Below, piece after piece: positions 20,461 through 34,100 of a stretch of 64,000 bases of DNA. The stretch is from the NCBI RefSeq assembly GCF_051020955.1, contig NW_027476377.1:203948-267947 (forward strand). Reading direction: 5' to 3'. Source of the DNA: Megalopta genalis. Its lineage: Eukaryota > Arthropoda > Insecta > Hymenoptera > Halictidae. A program made the position numbers and the translations under genes. Within the stretch, counting starts at the first letter, position 1, and every line of letters starts with the position of its first letter. The notes under the pieces were generated by a model, which was not told the origin of the DNA, did no database searches, and worked only from the letters and a program-made list of their open reading frames with translations.

Positions 20461-23076
20461 GTTAGCTTCAAATCCAAGCGAAACACATGATTTAGCTTCA
20501 AATGAATGCGGAGTAGAAGACTTAGCTTCAAATCCATGCGAAACGAATGATTTACCTTCAAATACTTGCCTTATAAATGATATAGCTTCAAATACAGGCG
20601 AAACAAACGAGTTAGCTTCAAATCCAAGCGAAACACATGATTTAGCTTCACATACTTGCCTTATAAATGATATAGCTTCAATTGCAGGCGAAACAAACCA
20701 GTTAACTACAATTCCATGCGAAACAAATGATTTATCTTCAAATCAATGCGAAGTAGAAGGCTTAGCTTCAAATCCATGCGAAACGAATGGTTTAGCTTCA
20801 AATGCTTTCGATATAAATGATATAGCTTCAAATGCAGGCGGAACAAACGAGTTAGCTTTAAATCCAAGCGAAACACATGATTTAGTTTCAAATCAGTGCC
20901 AAGTAGAAGGCTTAGCTTCAAATCAATGCGGAAGAAATGGTTTAGATTCAGATACTTGTAATAAACATGATTTAGCTTCCACTGCATTCGAAACAAACGA
21001 GTTAGCTTCAAATCCAAGCGAAACACATGATTTAGTTTCAAATTAATGCGAAGTAGAAGGCTTAGCTTCAAATCCATGCGAAACGAAGGGTTTAGCTTCA
21101 AATACTTGCGATACAAATTATATAGCTTCAAATGCAGGCGAAACAAACGAGTTAGCTTCAAATCCACGTGAAACACATGATTTAGCTTGAAATCAATGCG
21201 AAGTAGAAGACTTAGCTTCAAATCTATACGGAACAAATGGTTTAGCCTCAAATACTTGTGATATACATGATTTAGCTTCAACTGCATGCGAAACTACTGA
21301 GTTAGCTTCAAATCCAAGCGGAACACATGATTTAGCTTCAAATACTTGCCATATAAATGATATAGCTTCAATTGCAGGCGAAACAAACCAGTTAACTTCA
21401 ATTCCATGCGAAACAAATGATTTAGCTTCAAATCAATGCTAAGTAGAAGGCTTAGCTTCAAATCCATGCGAAACGAATGATTTAGCTTCAAATACTTGCC
21501 TTATAAATGATATAGCTTCAAATGCAGGCGACACAAACGAGTTAGCTTTAAATCCAAGCGAAACACATGATTTAATTTCAAATCAGTGCCAAGTAGAAGG
21601 CTTAGCATCAAATCAATGCGGAAGAAATGGTTTAGATTCAGATACTTGTAATAAACATGATTTAGCTTCCACTGCATTCGAAACAAACGAGTTAGCTTCA
21701 AATCCAAGCGAAACACATGATTTAGTTTCAAATTAATGCGAAGTAGAAGGCTTAGCTTCAAATCCATGCGAAACGAATGGTTTAGCTTCAAATGCTTGCG
21801 ATACAAATGATATAGCTTCAAATGCAGGCGAAACAAACGAGTTAGCTTGAAATCCACGTGAAACACATGATTTAGCTTGAAATCAATGCGAAGTAGAAGA
21901 CTTAGCTTCAAATCTATACGGAACAAATGGTTTAGCCTCAAATACTTGTGATATACATGATTTAGCTTCAACTGCATGCGAAACTACTGAGTTAGCTTCA
22001 AATCCAAGCGGAACACATGATTTAGATTCAAATACTTGCCTTATAAATGATATAGCTTCAAGTGCAGGCGAATCAAACGAGTTAGCTACAAATCCATGCA
22101 AAACACATAATTTAGCTTCAAATCAATTCGACGTAGAAGGCTTAGATTCAAATCCATGCGAAACGAAAGATTTATATTCAAATACTTGCGAATATAAGTG
22201 ATATAGCTTCAAATGCAGGCGAAACAAACGAGTTAGCTTCAAATCCAAGCGAAACACATGATTTAGCTTCAAATGAATGCGGAGTAGAAGACTTAGCTTC
22301 AAATCCATGCGAAACGAATGATTTACCTTCAAATACTTGCCTTATAAATGATATAGCTTCAAATACAGGCGAAACAAACGAGTTAGCTTCAAATCCAAGC
22401 GAAACACATGATTTAGCTTCACATACTTGCCTTATAAATGATATAGCTTCAATTGCAGGCGAAACAAACCAGTTAACTACAATTCCATGCGAAACAAATG
22501 ATTTATCTTCAAATCAATGCGAAGTAGAAGGCTTAGCTTCAAATCCATGCGAAACGAATGGTTTAGCTTCAAATGCTTTCGATATAAATGATATAGCTTC
22601 AAATGCAGGCGGAACAAACGAGTTAGCTTTAAATCCAAGCGAAACACATGATTTAGTTTCAAATCAGTGCCAAGTAGAAGGCTTAGCATCAAATCAATGC
22701 GGAAGAAATGGTTTAGATTCAGATACTTGTAATAAACATGATTTAGCTTCCACTGCATTCGAAACAAACGAGTTAGCTTCAAATCCAAGCGAAACACATG
22801 ATTTAGTTTCAAATTAATGCGAAGTAGGAGGCTTAGCTTCAAATCCATGCGAAACGAATGGTTTAGCTTCAAATGCTTGCGATACAAATGATATAGCTTC
22901 AAATGCAGGCGAAACAAACGAGTTAGCTTCAAATCCACGTGAAACACATGATTTAGCTTGCAATCAATGCGAAGTAGAAGACTTAGCTTCAAATCTATAC
23001 GGAACAAATGGTTTAGCCTCAAATACTTGTGATATACATGATTTAGCTTCAACTGCATGCGAAACTACTGAGTTAG
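20460..23076 (+). repeat. 1,771-bp-spaced duplication opening domain 2
   Basis: 20,460-21,305 and 22,231-23,076 match at 1,771-bp spacing (fifty-nine monomers plus 1 bp). Shared features are TTTACCTTCAAATACTTGCC, TTCAAATACAGGCG, CACATACTTGCC, ACTACAATTCC and AATGCTTTCGATATAAATG. The central part (21,306-22,230) has a 31-bp unit near 22,188, which accounts for the extra base. Confidence 0.83.
20735..21334 (+). repeat. Exemplar of the 150-bp five-mer and 300-bp ten-mer higher-order repeat
   Basis: Twenty consecutive 30-bp units in perfect register. Starting with epsilon at 20,735, the cycle alpha-beta-gamma-delta-epsilon repeats without a skipped unit. Beta/gamma of the TTGCGATA / AATGCAGG type alternate with beta'/gamma' of the TTGTAATA or TTGTGATA / ACTGCATG type in part of the run, giving a 300-bp ten-mer. 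The run ends at 21,335, where delta is followed directly by a beta unit (TACTTGCCATAT). This stretch is the clearest place to define the monomer types. The same mirrored order occurs in the left arm, so the five-mer predates the inversion. Confidence 0.9.
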
Positions 23077-26000
23077 CTACAAATCCAAGCGACACACATG
23101 ATTTAGCTTCAAATCAATGCGAAGTAGAAGGCTTAGCTTCAAATCCATGCGAAACGAATGGTTTAGCTTCAAATGCTTGCGATATAAATGATATAGCTTC
23201 AAATGCAGGCGGAACAAACGAGTTAGCTTTAAATCCAAGCGAAACACATGATTTAGTTTCAAATCAGTGCCAAGTAGAAGGCTTAGCTTCAAATCAATGC
23301 GGAAGAAATGGTTTAGATTCAGATACTTGTAATAAGCATGATTTAGCTTCAACTGCATTCGAAACAAACGAGTTAGCTTCAAATCCAAGCGAAACACATG
23401 ATTTAGCTACAAAATACTTGCCTTATAAATGATATAGCTTAAAAGGCAGGCGAAACATACGAGTTAGCTACAAATCCAAGCGAAACACATGATTTAGCTT
23501 CAAATCAATGTGAAGCAGATGGCTTAGCTTCAAATCCATGCGAAACGAATGGTTTAGCTTCAAATGCTTGCGATATAAATGATGTAGCTTCAAATGCAGG
23601 CGGAACAAACGAGTTAGCTTTAAATCCAAGCGAAACACATGATTTAGTTTCAAATCAGTGCCAAGTGGAAGGCTTAGCTTCAAATCAATGCGGAAGAAAT
23701 GGTTTAGATTCAGATATTTGTAATAAACATGATTTAGCTTCCACTGCATTCGAAACAAACGAGTTAGCTTCAAATCCAAGCGAAACACATGATTTAGTTT
23801 CAAATTAATGCGAAGTAGAAGGCTTAGCTTCAAATCCATGCGATACGAATGGTTTAGCTTCAAATGCTTGCGATACAAATGATATAGCTTCAATTGCAGG
23901 CGAAACAAACCAGTTTACTTCAATTCCATGCGAAACAAATGATTTAGCTTCATATCAATGCTAAGTAGAAGGCTTAGCTTCAAATCCATGCGAAACGAAT
24001 GATTTAGCTTCAAATACTTGCCTTATAAATGATATAGCTTCAAATGCAGGCGACACAAACGCGTTAGCTTCAAATCCAAGCGAAACACATGATTTAGTTT
24101 CAAATCAGTGCCAAGTAGAAGGCTTAGCTTTAAATCAATGCGGAAGAAATGGTTTAGATTCAGATACTTGTAATAAACATGATTTAGCTTCCACTGCATT
24201 CGAAACAAACGAGTTAGCTTCAAATCCAAGCGAAACACATGATTTAGTTTCAAATTAATGCGAAGTAGAAGGCTTAGCTTCAAATCCATGCGAAACGAAT
24301 GGTTTAGCTTCAAATGCTTGCGATACAAATGATATAGCTTCAAATGCAGGCGAAACAATCGAGTTAGCTTCAAATCCACGTGAAACACATGATTTAGCTT
24401 GAAATCAATGCGAAGTAGAAGACTTAGCTTCAAATCTATACGGAACAAATGGTTTAGCCTCAAATACTTGTGATATACATGATTTAGCTTCAACTGCATG
24501 TGAAACTACTGAGTTAGCTTCAAATCCAAGCGGAACACATGATTTAGCTTCAAATACTTGCCATATAAATGATATAGCTTCAATTGCAGGCGAAACAAAC
24601 CAGTTAACTTCAATTCCATGCGAAACAAATGATTTAGCTTCAAATCAATGCTAAGTAGAAGGCTTAGCTTCAAATCCATGCGAAAACGAATGATTTAGCT
24701 TCAAATACTTGCCTTATAAATGATATAGCTTCAAATGCAGGCGACACAAACGCGTTAGCTTCAAATCCAAGCGAAACACATGATTTAGCTTCAAATGAAT
24801 GCGGAGTAGAAGACTTAGCTTCAAATCTATGCGGAACAAACGGTTTAGCCTCAAATACTTGTGATATACATGATTTAGCTTCAACTGCATGCGAAACAAC
24901 TTAGTTAGCTTCAAATCCAAGCGAAACACATGATTTAGATTCAAATACTTGCCTTATAAATGATATAGCTTCAAGTGCAGGCGAAACAAACGAGTTAGCT
25001 ACAAATCCATGCAAAACACATGTTTAAGCTTCAAATCAATTCGAAGTAGAAGGCTTAGGTTCAAATCCATGCGAAACGAAATATTTAGATTCAAATACTT
25101 GCGAATATAAGTGATATAGCTTCAAATGCAGGCGAAACAAACGAGTTAGCTACAAATCCATGTGAAACACATGATTTAGCTTGAAATCAATGCGAAGTAG
25201 AAGACTTAGCTTCAAATCTATGCGGAACAAATGGTTTAGCCTCAAATACTTGTGATATACATGATTTAGCTTCAACTGCATGCGAAACTACTGACTTAGC
25301 TTCAAATCCAAGCGGAACACATGATTTAGCATCAAATACTTGCCGTATAAATGAAATAGCTTCAATTGCAGGCGAAACAAACCAGTTAACTTCAATTCCA
25401 TGCGAAACAAATGATTTAGCTTCAAATCAATGCTAAGTAGAAGGCTTAGCTTCAAATCCATGCGAGACGAATGATTTAGCTTCAAGTACTTGCCTTATAA
25501 ATGATATAGCTTCAAATGCAGGCGACACAAACGAGTTAGCTTCAAATCCAGGCGAAACACATGATTTAGCTTCAAATACTTGCCTTATAAATGATATAGC
25601 TTCAATTGCAGGCGAAACAAACCAGTTAACTACAAATCCATGCGAAACAAATGATTTATCTTCAAATCAATGCGAAGTAGAAGGCTTAGCTTCAAATCCA
25701 TGCTAAACGAATGGTTTTGCTTCAAATGCTTGCGATATAAATGATATAGCTTCAAATGCAGGCGGAACAAACGAGTTAGCTTTAAATCCAAGCGAAACAC
25801 ATGATTTAGTTTCAAATCAGTGCCAAGTGGAAGGCTTAGCTTCAAATCAATGCGGAAGAAATGGTTTAGATTCAGATATTTGTAATAAACATGATTTAGC
25901 TTCCACTGCATTCGAAACAAACGAGTTAGCTTCAAATCCAAGCGAAACACATGATTTAGTTTCAAATTAATGCGAAGTAGAAGGCTTAGCTTCAAATCCA

Positions 26001-27159
26001 TGCGATACGAATGGTTTAGCTTCAAATGCTTGCGATACAAATGATATAGCTTCAATTGCAGGCGAAACAAACCAGTTTACTTCAATTCCATGCGAAACAA
26101 ATGATTTAGCTTCAAATCAATGCTAAGTAGAAGGCTTAGCTTCAAATCCATGCGAAACGAATGATTTAGCTTCAAATACTTGCCTTATAAATGATATAGC
26201 TTCAAATGCAGGCGACACAAACGCGTTAGCTTCAAATCCAAGCGAAACACATGATTTAGTTTCAAATCAGTGCCAAGTAGAAGGCTTAGCTTTAAATCAA
26301 TGCGGAAGAAATGGTTTAGATTCAGATACTTGTAATAAACATGATTTAGCTTCCACTGCATTCGAAACAAACGAGTTAGCTTCAAATCCAAGCGAAACAC
26401 ATGATTTAGTTTCAAATTAATGCGAAGTAGAAGGCTTAGCTTCAAATCCATGCGAAACGAATGGTTTAGCTTCAAATGCTTGCGATACAAATGATATAGC
26501 TTCAAATGCAGGCGAAACAATCGAGTTAGCTTCAAATCCACGTGAAACACATGATTTAGCTTGAAATCAATGCGAAGTAGAAGACTTAGCTTCAAATCTA
26601 TACGGAACAAATGGTTTAGCCTCAAATACTTGTGATATACATGATTTAGCTTCAACTGCATGCGAAACTACTGAGTTAGCTTCAAATCCAAGCGGAACAC
26701 ATGATTTAGCTTCAAATACTTGCCATATAAATGATATAGCTTCAATTGCAGGCGAAACAAACCAGTTAACTTCAATTCCATGCGAAACAAATGATTTAGC
26801 TTCAAATCAATGCTAAGTAGAAGGCTTAGCTTCAAATCCATGCGAAACGAATGATTTAGCTTCAAATACTTGCCTTATAAATGATATAGCTTCAAATGCA
26901 GGCGACACAAACGCGTTAGCTTCAAATCCAAGCGAAACACATGATTTAGCTTCAAATGAATGCGGAGTAGAAGACTTAGCTTCAAATCTATGCGGAACAA
27001 ACGGTTTAGCCTCAAATACTTGTGATATACATGATTTAGCTTCAACTGCATGCGAAACAACTTAGTTAGCTTCAAATCCAAGCGAAACACATGATTTAGA
27101 TTCAAATACTTGCCTTATAAATGATATAGCTTCAAGTGCAGGCGAAACAAACGAGTTAG
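21250..27159 (+). repeat. Domain-2 large block, copy A (spacing about 13.48 kb)
   Basis: Matches about 34,732-40,490. The spacing is 13,482 bp to about 24,683, then 13,481 bp because copy A has an extra A in CGAAAACGAATG near 24,681-24,690. It falls to 13,331 bp after about 39,980, where copy B lacks one 150-bp five-mer. Apart from these and a short divergent tract at 22,972-23,066, the segments look near-identical in the parts I compared. Confidence 0.87.
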
Positions 27160-28190
27160 CTACAAATCCATGCAAAACACATGTTTAAGCTTCAAATCAA
27201 TTCGAAGTAGAAGGCTTAGGTTCAAATCCATGCGAAACGAAATATTTAGATTCAAATACTTGCGAATATAAGTGATATAGCTTCAAATGCAGGCGAAACA
27301 AACGAGTTAGCTACAAATCCATGTGAAACACATGATTTAGCTTGAAATCAATGCGAAGTAGAAGACTTAGCTTCAAATCTATGCGGAACAAATGGTTTAG
27401 CCTCAAATACTTGTGATATACATGATTTAGCTTCAACTGCATGCGAAACTACTGACTTAGCTTCAAATCCAAGCGGAACACATGATTTAGCATCAAATAC
27501 TTGCCGTATAAATGAAATAGCTTCAATTGCAGGCGAAACAAACCAGTTAACTTCAATTCCATGCGAAACAAATGATTTAGCTTCAAATCAATGCTAAGTA
27601 GAAGGCTTAGCTTCAAATCCATGCGAGACGAATGATTTAGCTTCAAGTACTTGCCTTATAAATGATATAGCTTCAAATGCAGGCGACACAAACGAGTTAG
27701 CTTCAAATCCAAGCGAAACACATGATTTAGCTTCAAATACTTGCCTTATAAATGATATAGCTTCAATTGCAGGCGAAACAAACCAGTTAACTACAAATCC
27801 ATGCGAAACAAATGATTTATCTTCAAATCAATGCGAAGTAGAAGGCTTAGCTTCAAATCCATGCTAAACGAATGGTTTTGCTTCAAATGCTTGCGATATA
27901 AATGATATAGCTTCAAATGCAGGCGGAACAAACGAGTTAGCTTTAAATCCAAGCGAAACACATGATTTAGTTTCAAATCAGTGCCAAGTGGAAGGCTTAG
28001 CTTCAAATCAATGCGGAAGAAATGGTTTAGATTCAGATATTTGTAATAAACATGATTTAGCTTCCACTGCATTCGAAACAAACGAGTTAGCTTCAAATCC
28101 AAGCGAAACACATGATTTAGTTTCAAATTAATGCGAAGTAGAAGGCTTAGCTTCAAATCCATGCGATACGAATGGTTTAGCTTCAAATGC
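23500..28190 (+). repeat. 2,161/2,162-bp higher-order repeat
   Basis: Segments starting near 23,500, 25,660 and 27,820 repeat at 2,162 bp, or 2,161 bp after the 1-bp insertion near 24,683. Each contains GTGCCAAGTGG, CAGATATTTGTAATAAAC, a TATACGG unit, a CTTAGTTAGC stop-bearing unit and a 31-bp beta unit. The third is partial and leaves the pattern at 28,190 through a 31-bp beta unit. The spacing is seventy-two monomers plus 1 bp. Confidence 0.82.
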
Positions 28191-31100
28191 TTGCGAATAT
28201 AAGTGATATAGCTTCAAATGCATGCGAAACAAACGAGTTAGCTACAAATCCATGCGAAACAAATGATTTAGCTTCAAATCAATGCTAAGTAGAAGGCTTA
28301 GCTTCAAATCCATGCGAAACGAATGATTTAGCTTCAAATACTTGCCTTATAGATGATATAGCTTCAAATGCTGGCGACACAAACGAGTTAGCTTCAAATC
28401 CAAGCGAAACACATGATTTAGCCTCAAATGAATGCGGAGTAGAAGACTCAGCTTCAAATCTATGCGGAACAAATGGTTTAGCCTCAAATACTTGTGATAT
28501 ACATGATTTAGCTTCAACTGCATGCGAAACAACTGAGTTAGCTACAAATCCAAGCGAAACACATGATTTAGCTTCAAATCAATGCGAAGTAGAAGGCTTA
28601 GCTTCAAATCCATGCGAAACGAATGGTTTGGCTTCAAATGCTTGCGATATAAATGATATAGCTTCAAATGCAGGCGGAACAAACAAGTTAGCTTTAAATC
28701 CAAGCGAAACACATGATTTAGTTTCAAATCAGTGCAAAGTAGAAGGCTTAGCTTCAAATCAATGCGGAAGAAATGGTTTAGATTCAGATACTTGTAATAA
28801 GCATGATTTAGCTTCAACTGCATTCGAAACAAACGAGTTAGCTTCAAATCCAAGCGAAACACATGATTTAGTTTCAAATTAATGCGAAGTAGAAGGCTTA
28901 GATTCAAATCCATGCGAAACGAATGGTTTAGCTTCAAATGCTTGCGATACAAATGATATAGCTTCAAATGCAGGCGCAACAAACGAGTTAGCTACAAATC
29001 CATGTGAAACGCATGATTTAGCTTGAAATCAATGCGAAGTAGAAGACTTAGCTTCAAATCTATTCGGAACAAATGGTTTAGCTTCAAATGCTTGCGATAT
29101 AAATGATATAGCTTCAAAAGCAGGCGAAAGAAACGAGTTAGCTACAAATCCATGCGAAACACATGATTTAGCTTGAAATCAATGCGAAGTAGAAGGCTTA
29201 TCTTCTATTCCATGCGGAACAAATGGATTAGCTACAAATACTTGTGATAGACATGATTTAACTTCAACTGAATGCGGAGTAGAAGACTTAGCTTCAAATC
29301 TATGCGGAACAAACGGTTTAGCCTCAAATACTTGTGATATACATGATTTAGCTTCAACTGCATGCGAAACAACTGAGTTAGCTTCAAATCCAAGCGGAAC
29401 ACATGATTTAGATTCAAATACTTGCCTTATAAATGATATAGCTTCAAGTGCAGGCGAAACAAACGAGTCAGCTACAAATCCATGAAAAACACATGATTTA
29501 GCTTCAAATCAATTCGAAGTAGAAGGCTTAGATTCAAATCCATGCGAAACGAAAGATTTAGATTCAAATACTTGCGAATATAAGTGATATAGCTTCAAAT
29601 GCAGGCGAAACAAACGAGTTAGCTACAAATCCATGTGAAACACATGATTTAGCTTGAAATCAATGCGAAGTAGAAGACTTAGCTTCAAATCCATGCGAAA
29701 AGAATGATTTAGCTTCAAATACTTGTGATATACATGATTTAGCTTCAACTGCATGCGAAACAACTGAGTTAGCTTCAAATCCAAGCGAAACACATGATTT
29801 AGATTCAAATACTTGCCTTATAAATGATATAGCTTCAAGTGCAGGCGAAACAAACGAGTTAGCTACAAATCCATGAAAAACACATGATTTAGCTTCAAAT
29901 CAATTCGAAGTAGAAGGCTTAGATTCAAATCCATGCGAAACGAAAGATTTAGATTCAAATACTTGCGAATATAAGTGATATAGCTTCAAATGCAGGCGAA
30001 ACAAACGAGTTAGCTTCAAATCCACGTGAAACACATGATTTAGCTTGAAATCAATGCTAAGTAGAAGGCTTAGCTTCAAATCCATGCGAGACGAATGATT
30101 TAGCTTCAAGTACTTGCCTTATAAATGATATAGCTTCAAATGCAGGCGACACAAACGAGTTAGCTTCAAATCCAGGCGAAACACATGATTTAGCTTCAAA
30201 TACTTGCCTTATAAATGATATAGCTTCAATTGCAGGCGAAACAAACCAGTTAACTACAAATCCATGCGAAACAAATGATTTATCTTCAAATCAATGCGAA
30301 GTAGAAGGCTTAGCTTCAAATCCATGCTAAACGAATGGTTTTGCTTCAAATGCTTGCGATATAAATGATATAGCTTCAAATGCAGGCGGAACAAACGAGT
30401 TAGCTTTAAATCCAAGCGAAACACATGATTTAGTTTCAAATCAGTGCCAAGTGGAAGGCTTAGCTTCAAATCAATGCGGAAGAAATGGTTTAGATTCAGA
30501 TATTTGTAATAAACATGATTTAGCTTCCACTGCATTCGAAACAAACGAGTTAGCTTCAAATCCAAGCGAAACACATGATTTAGTTTCAAATTAATGCGAA
30601 GTAGAAGGCTTAGCTTCAAATCCATGCGATACGAATGGTTTAGCTTCAAATGCTTGCGATACAAATGATATAGCTTCAATTGCAGGCGAAACAAACCAGT
30701 TTACTTCAATTCCATGCGAAACAAATGATTTAGCTTCAAATCAATGCTAAGTAGAAGGCTTAGCTTCAAATCCATGCGAAACGAATGATTTAGCTTCAAA
30801 TACTTGCCTTATAAATGATATAGCTTCAAATGCAGGCGACACAAACGCGTTAGCTTCAAATCCAAGCGAAACACATGATTTAGTTTCAAATCAGTGCCAA
30901 GTAGAAGGCTTAGCTTTAAATCAATGCGGAAGAAATGGTTTAGATTCAGATACTTGTAATAAACATGATTTAGCTTCCACTGCATTCGAAACAAACGAGT
31001 TAGCTTCAAATCCAAGCGAAACACATGATTTAGTTTCAAATTAATGCGAAGTAGAAGGCTTAGCTTCAAATCCATGCGAAACGAATGGTTTAGCTTCAAA

Positions 31101-34100
31101 TGCTTGCGATACAAATGATATAGCTTCAAATGCAGGCGAAACAATCGAGTTAGCTTCAAATCCACGTGAAACACATGATTTAGCTTGAAATCAATGCGAA
31201 GTAGAAGACTTAGCTTCAAATCTATACGGAACAAATGGTTTAGCCTCAAATACTTGTGATATACATGATTTAGCTTCAACTGCATGCGAAACTACTGAGT
31301 TAGCTTCAAATCCAAGCGGAACACATGATTTAGCTTCAAATACTTGCCATATAAATGATATAGCTTCAATTGCAGGCGAAACAAACCAGTTAACTTCAAT
31401 TCCATGCGAAACAAATGATTTAGCTTCAAATCAATGCTAAGTAGAAGGCTTAGCTTCAAATCCATGCGAAACGAATGATTTAGCTTCAAATACTTGCCTT
31501 ATAAATGATATAGCTTCAAATGCAGGCGACACAAACGCGTTAGCTTCAAATCCAAGCGAAACACATGATTTAGCTTCAAATGAATGCGGAGTAGAAGACT
31601 TAGCTTCAAATCTATGCGGAACAAACGGTTTAGCCTCAAATACTTGTGATATACATGATTTAGCTTCAACTGCATGCGAAACAACTTAGTTAGCTTCAAA
31701 TCCAAGCGAAACACATGATTTAGATTCAAATACTTGCCTTATAAATGATATAGCTTCAAGTGCAGGCGAAACAAACGAGTTAGCTACAAATCCATGCAAA
31801 ACACATGTTTAAGCTTCAAATCAATTCGAAGTAGAAGGCTTAGGTTCAAATCCATGCGAAACGAAATATTTAGATTCAAATACTTGCGAATATAAGTGAT
31901 ATAGCTTCAAATGCAGGCGAAACAAACGAGTTAGCTACAAATCCATGTGAAACACATGATTTAGCTTGAAATCAATGCGAAGTAGAAGACTTAGCTTCAA
32001 ATCTATGCGGAACAAATGGTTTAGCCTCAAATACTTGTGATATACATGATTTAGCTTCAACTGCATGCGAAACTACTGACTTAGCTTCAAATCCAAGCGG
32101 AACACATGATTTAGCATCAAATACTTGCCGTATAAATGAAATAGCTTCAATTGCAGGCGAAACAAACCAGTTAACTTCAATTCCATGCGAAACAAATGAT
32201 TTAGCTTCAAATCAATGCTAAGTAGAAGGCTTAGCTTCAAATCCATGCGAGACGAATGATTTAGCTTCAAGTACTTGCCTTATAAATGATATAGCTTCAA
32301 ATGCAGGCGACACAAACGAGTTAGCTTCAAATCCAAGCGAAACACATGATTTAGCTTCAAATACTTGCCTTATAAATGATATAGCTTCAATTGCAGGCGA
32401 AACAAACCAGTTAACTACAAATCCATGCGAAACAAATGATTTATCTTCAAATCAATGCGAAGTAGAAGGCTTAGCTTCAAATCCATGCTAAACGAATGGT
32501 TTTGCTTCAAATGCTTGCGATATAAATGATATAGCTTCAAATGCAGGCGGAACAAACGAGTTAGCTTTAAATCCAAGCGAAACACATGATTTAGTTTCAA
32601 ATCAGTGCCAAGTGGAAGGCTTAGCTTCAAATCAATGCGGAAGAAATGGTTTAGATTCAGATATTTGTAATAAACATGATTTAGCTTCCACTGCATTCGA
32701 AACAAACGAGTTAGCTTCAAATCCAAGCGAAACACATGATTTAGTTTCAAATTAATGCGAAGTAGAAGGCTTAGCTTCAAATCCATGCGATACGAATGGT
32801 TTAGCTTCAAATGCTTGCGAATATAAGTGATATAGCTTCAAATGCATGCGAAACAAACGAGTTAGCTACAAATCCATGCGAAACAAATGATTTAGCTTCA
32901 AATCAATGCTAAGTAGAAGGCTTAGCTTCAAATCCATGCGAAACGAATGATTTAGCTTCAAATACTTGCCTTATAGATGATATAGCTTCAAATGCTGGCG
33001 ACACAAACGAGTTAGCTTCAAATCCAAGCGAAACACATGATTTAGCCTCAAATGAATGCGGAGTAGAAGACTCAGCTTCAAATCTATGCGGAACAAATGG
33101 TTTAGCCTCAAATACTTGTGATATACATGATTTAGCTTCAACTGCATGCGAAACAACTGAGTTAGCTACAAATCCAAGCGAAACACATGATTTAGCTTCA
33201 AATCAATGCGAAGTAGAAGGCTTAGCTTCAAATCCATGCGAAACGAATGGTTTGGCTTCAAATGCTTGCGATATAAATGATATAGCTTCAAATGCAGGCG
33301 GAACAAACAAGTTAGCTTTAAATCCAAGCGAAACACATGATTTAGTTTCAAATCAGTGCAAAGTAGAAGGCTTAGCTTCAAATCAATGCGGAAGAAATGG
33401 TTTAGATTCAGATACTTGTAATAAGCATGATTTAGCTTCAACTGCATTCGAAACAAACGAGTTAGCTTCAAATCCAAGCGAAACACATGATTTAGTTTCA
33501 AATTAATGCGAAGTAGAAGGCTTAGATTCAAATCCATGCGAAACGAATGGTTTAGCTTCAAATGCTTGCGATACAAATGATATAGCTTCAAATGCAGGCG
33601 CAACAAACGAGTTAGCTACAAATCCATGTGAAACGCATGATTTAGCTTGAAATCAATGCGAAGTAGAAGACTTAGCTTCAAATCTATTCGGAACAAATGG
33701 TTTAGCTTCAAATGCTTGCGATATAAATGATATAGCTTCAAAAGCAGGCGAAAGAAACGAGTTAGCTACAAATCCATGCGAAACACATGATTTAGCTTGA
33801 AATCAATGCGAAGTAGAAGGCTTATCTTCTATTCCATGCGGAACAAATGGATTAGCTACAAATACTTGTGATAGACATGATTTAACTTCAACTGAATGCG
33901 GAGTAGAAGACTTAGCTTCAAATCTATGCGGAACAAACGGTTTAGCCTCAAATACTTGTGATATACATGATTTAGCTTCAACTGCATGCGAAACAACTGA
34001 GTTAGCTTCAAATCCAAGCGGAACACATGATTTAGATTCAAATACTTGCCTTATAAATGATATAGCTTCAAGTGCAGGCGAAACAAACGAGTCAGCTACA

